Part shown: piece after piece, positions 13,011 to 13,072 of the stretch
Layout of the letters: each line of letters starts with the position of its first letter
Numbering within the stretch: position 1 is the first letter of the stretch
Origin: RZYP01 sp050256135
Lineage (GTDB): Bacteria > Bacillota > Negativicutes > Acidaminococcales > Acidaminococcaceae
Assembly: GCA_050256135.1 (NCBI GenBank)
Contig: JBFWIF010000074.1
Location: forward strand, 1-13,072
Reading direction: 5' to 3'
Length of the DNA stretch: 13,072 nucleotides
Notes under the pieces: model-generated
What the model was told of the DNA's origin: nothing
What the model saw: only the letters and a program-made list of their open reading frames with translations
Database searches by the model: none
Translations under genes and position numbers: made by a program

Positions 13011-13072
13011 GTGGTTGCTGCAAAAAAAGTTGTCCGTACTAAACGGAAAGAACGCAAAAATATAGAAACTGG
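13011..13072 (+). CDS. rpsK: 30S ribosomal protein S11 (uS11), N-terminal start (partial)
   Basis: A GTG start, preceded by AAGGAGGG (12995-13002) at about eight bases, opens a frame that runs off the window end. The 20 complete codons give a very basic tail, MVAAKKVVRTKRKERKNIET, which fits the variable lysine- and arginine-rich N-terminus of S11, where KRKERKNI is commonly seen. S11 forms part of the mRNA exit site on the 30S platform. The rpsM-rpsK order in the alpha block supports the call; rpsD, rpoA and rplQ would be expected next. Confidence 0.93.
   Translation, partial: MVAAKKVVRTKRKERKNIET

Noticed and set aside
1..13072. Mobile elements, CRISPR, phage genes or a novel accessory system
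   Set aside because: The whole window is an unbroken canonical ribosomal-protein cluster with gaps below 170 bases; no repeat array, transposase, integrase or gene of unknown family is present.

Overview
This window is the S10-spc-alpha ribosomal-protein gene cluster of a bacterium, read entirely from the plus strand. It starts in the last codons of tuf (EF-Tu) and ends 62 bases into rpsK (S11). The likely host is a moderate-GC, low-to-mid 40s percent GC (rough impression) member of the Bacillota. This rests on the zinc-type S14 (four cysteines, 61 aa), adenylate kinase with a four-cysteine zinc LID, strong AAGGAGG ribosome sites at nearly every gene, frequent GTG/TTG starts, and the str-to-S10 junction tuf > rpsJ. 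The EF-Tu tail and the general protein flavour would fit Negativicutes. That class assignment is inference and no genus is claimed.

Layout: (1) 1-134, end of tuf, followed by a clear intrinsic terminator (150-191) and a roughly 105-base leader with small hairpins. (2) 297-5378, the S10 block: rpsJ, rplC, rplD, rplW, rplB, rpsS, rplV, rpsC, rplP, rpmC, rpsQ. (3) 5427-10764, the spc block: rplN, rplX, rplE, rpsN, rpsH, rplF, rplR, rpsE, rpmD, rplO, secY. (4) 10778-12177, adk and map. (5) 12241-13072, the alpha block: infA, rpmJ, rpsM, rpsK (partial), preceded by a good sigma-A-type promoter candidate in the 63-base map-infA gap.

The genes encode 11 complete small-subunit and large-subunit proteins of the S10 block, the spc ribosomal proteins, the SecY translocon channel, adenylate kinase, methionine aminopeptidase and initiation factor IF-1. 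Together they couple ribosome assembly to initiation, N-terminal methionine removal, protein export and adenylate balance. Most intergenic gaps are under 50 bases and four gene pairs overlap at TAATG, so long polycistronic transcripts with translational coupling are expected. Internal promoters are plausible before rplN, before rplX and before infA.

No mobile element, CRISPR array, tRNA, rRNA or unfamiliar gene was found, and no stretch above 300 bases lacks a gene. I do not see an undescribed biological system. The points worth a second look are regulatory: the S10 leader, an inverted repeat enclosing a TATAAT at the classical S10/spc boundary, and the infA promoter with a hairpin at its predicted mRNA 5' end. 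Several start codons also need correcting (rplR, rplO, adk, rpsM, perhaps rpmD).
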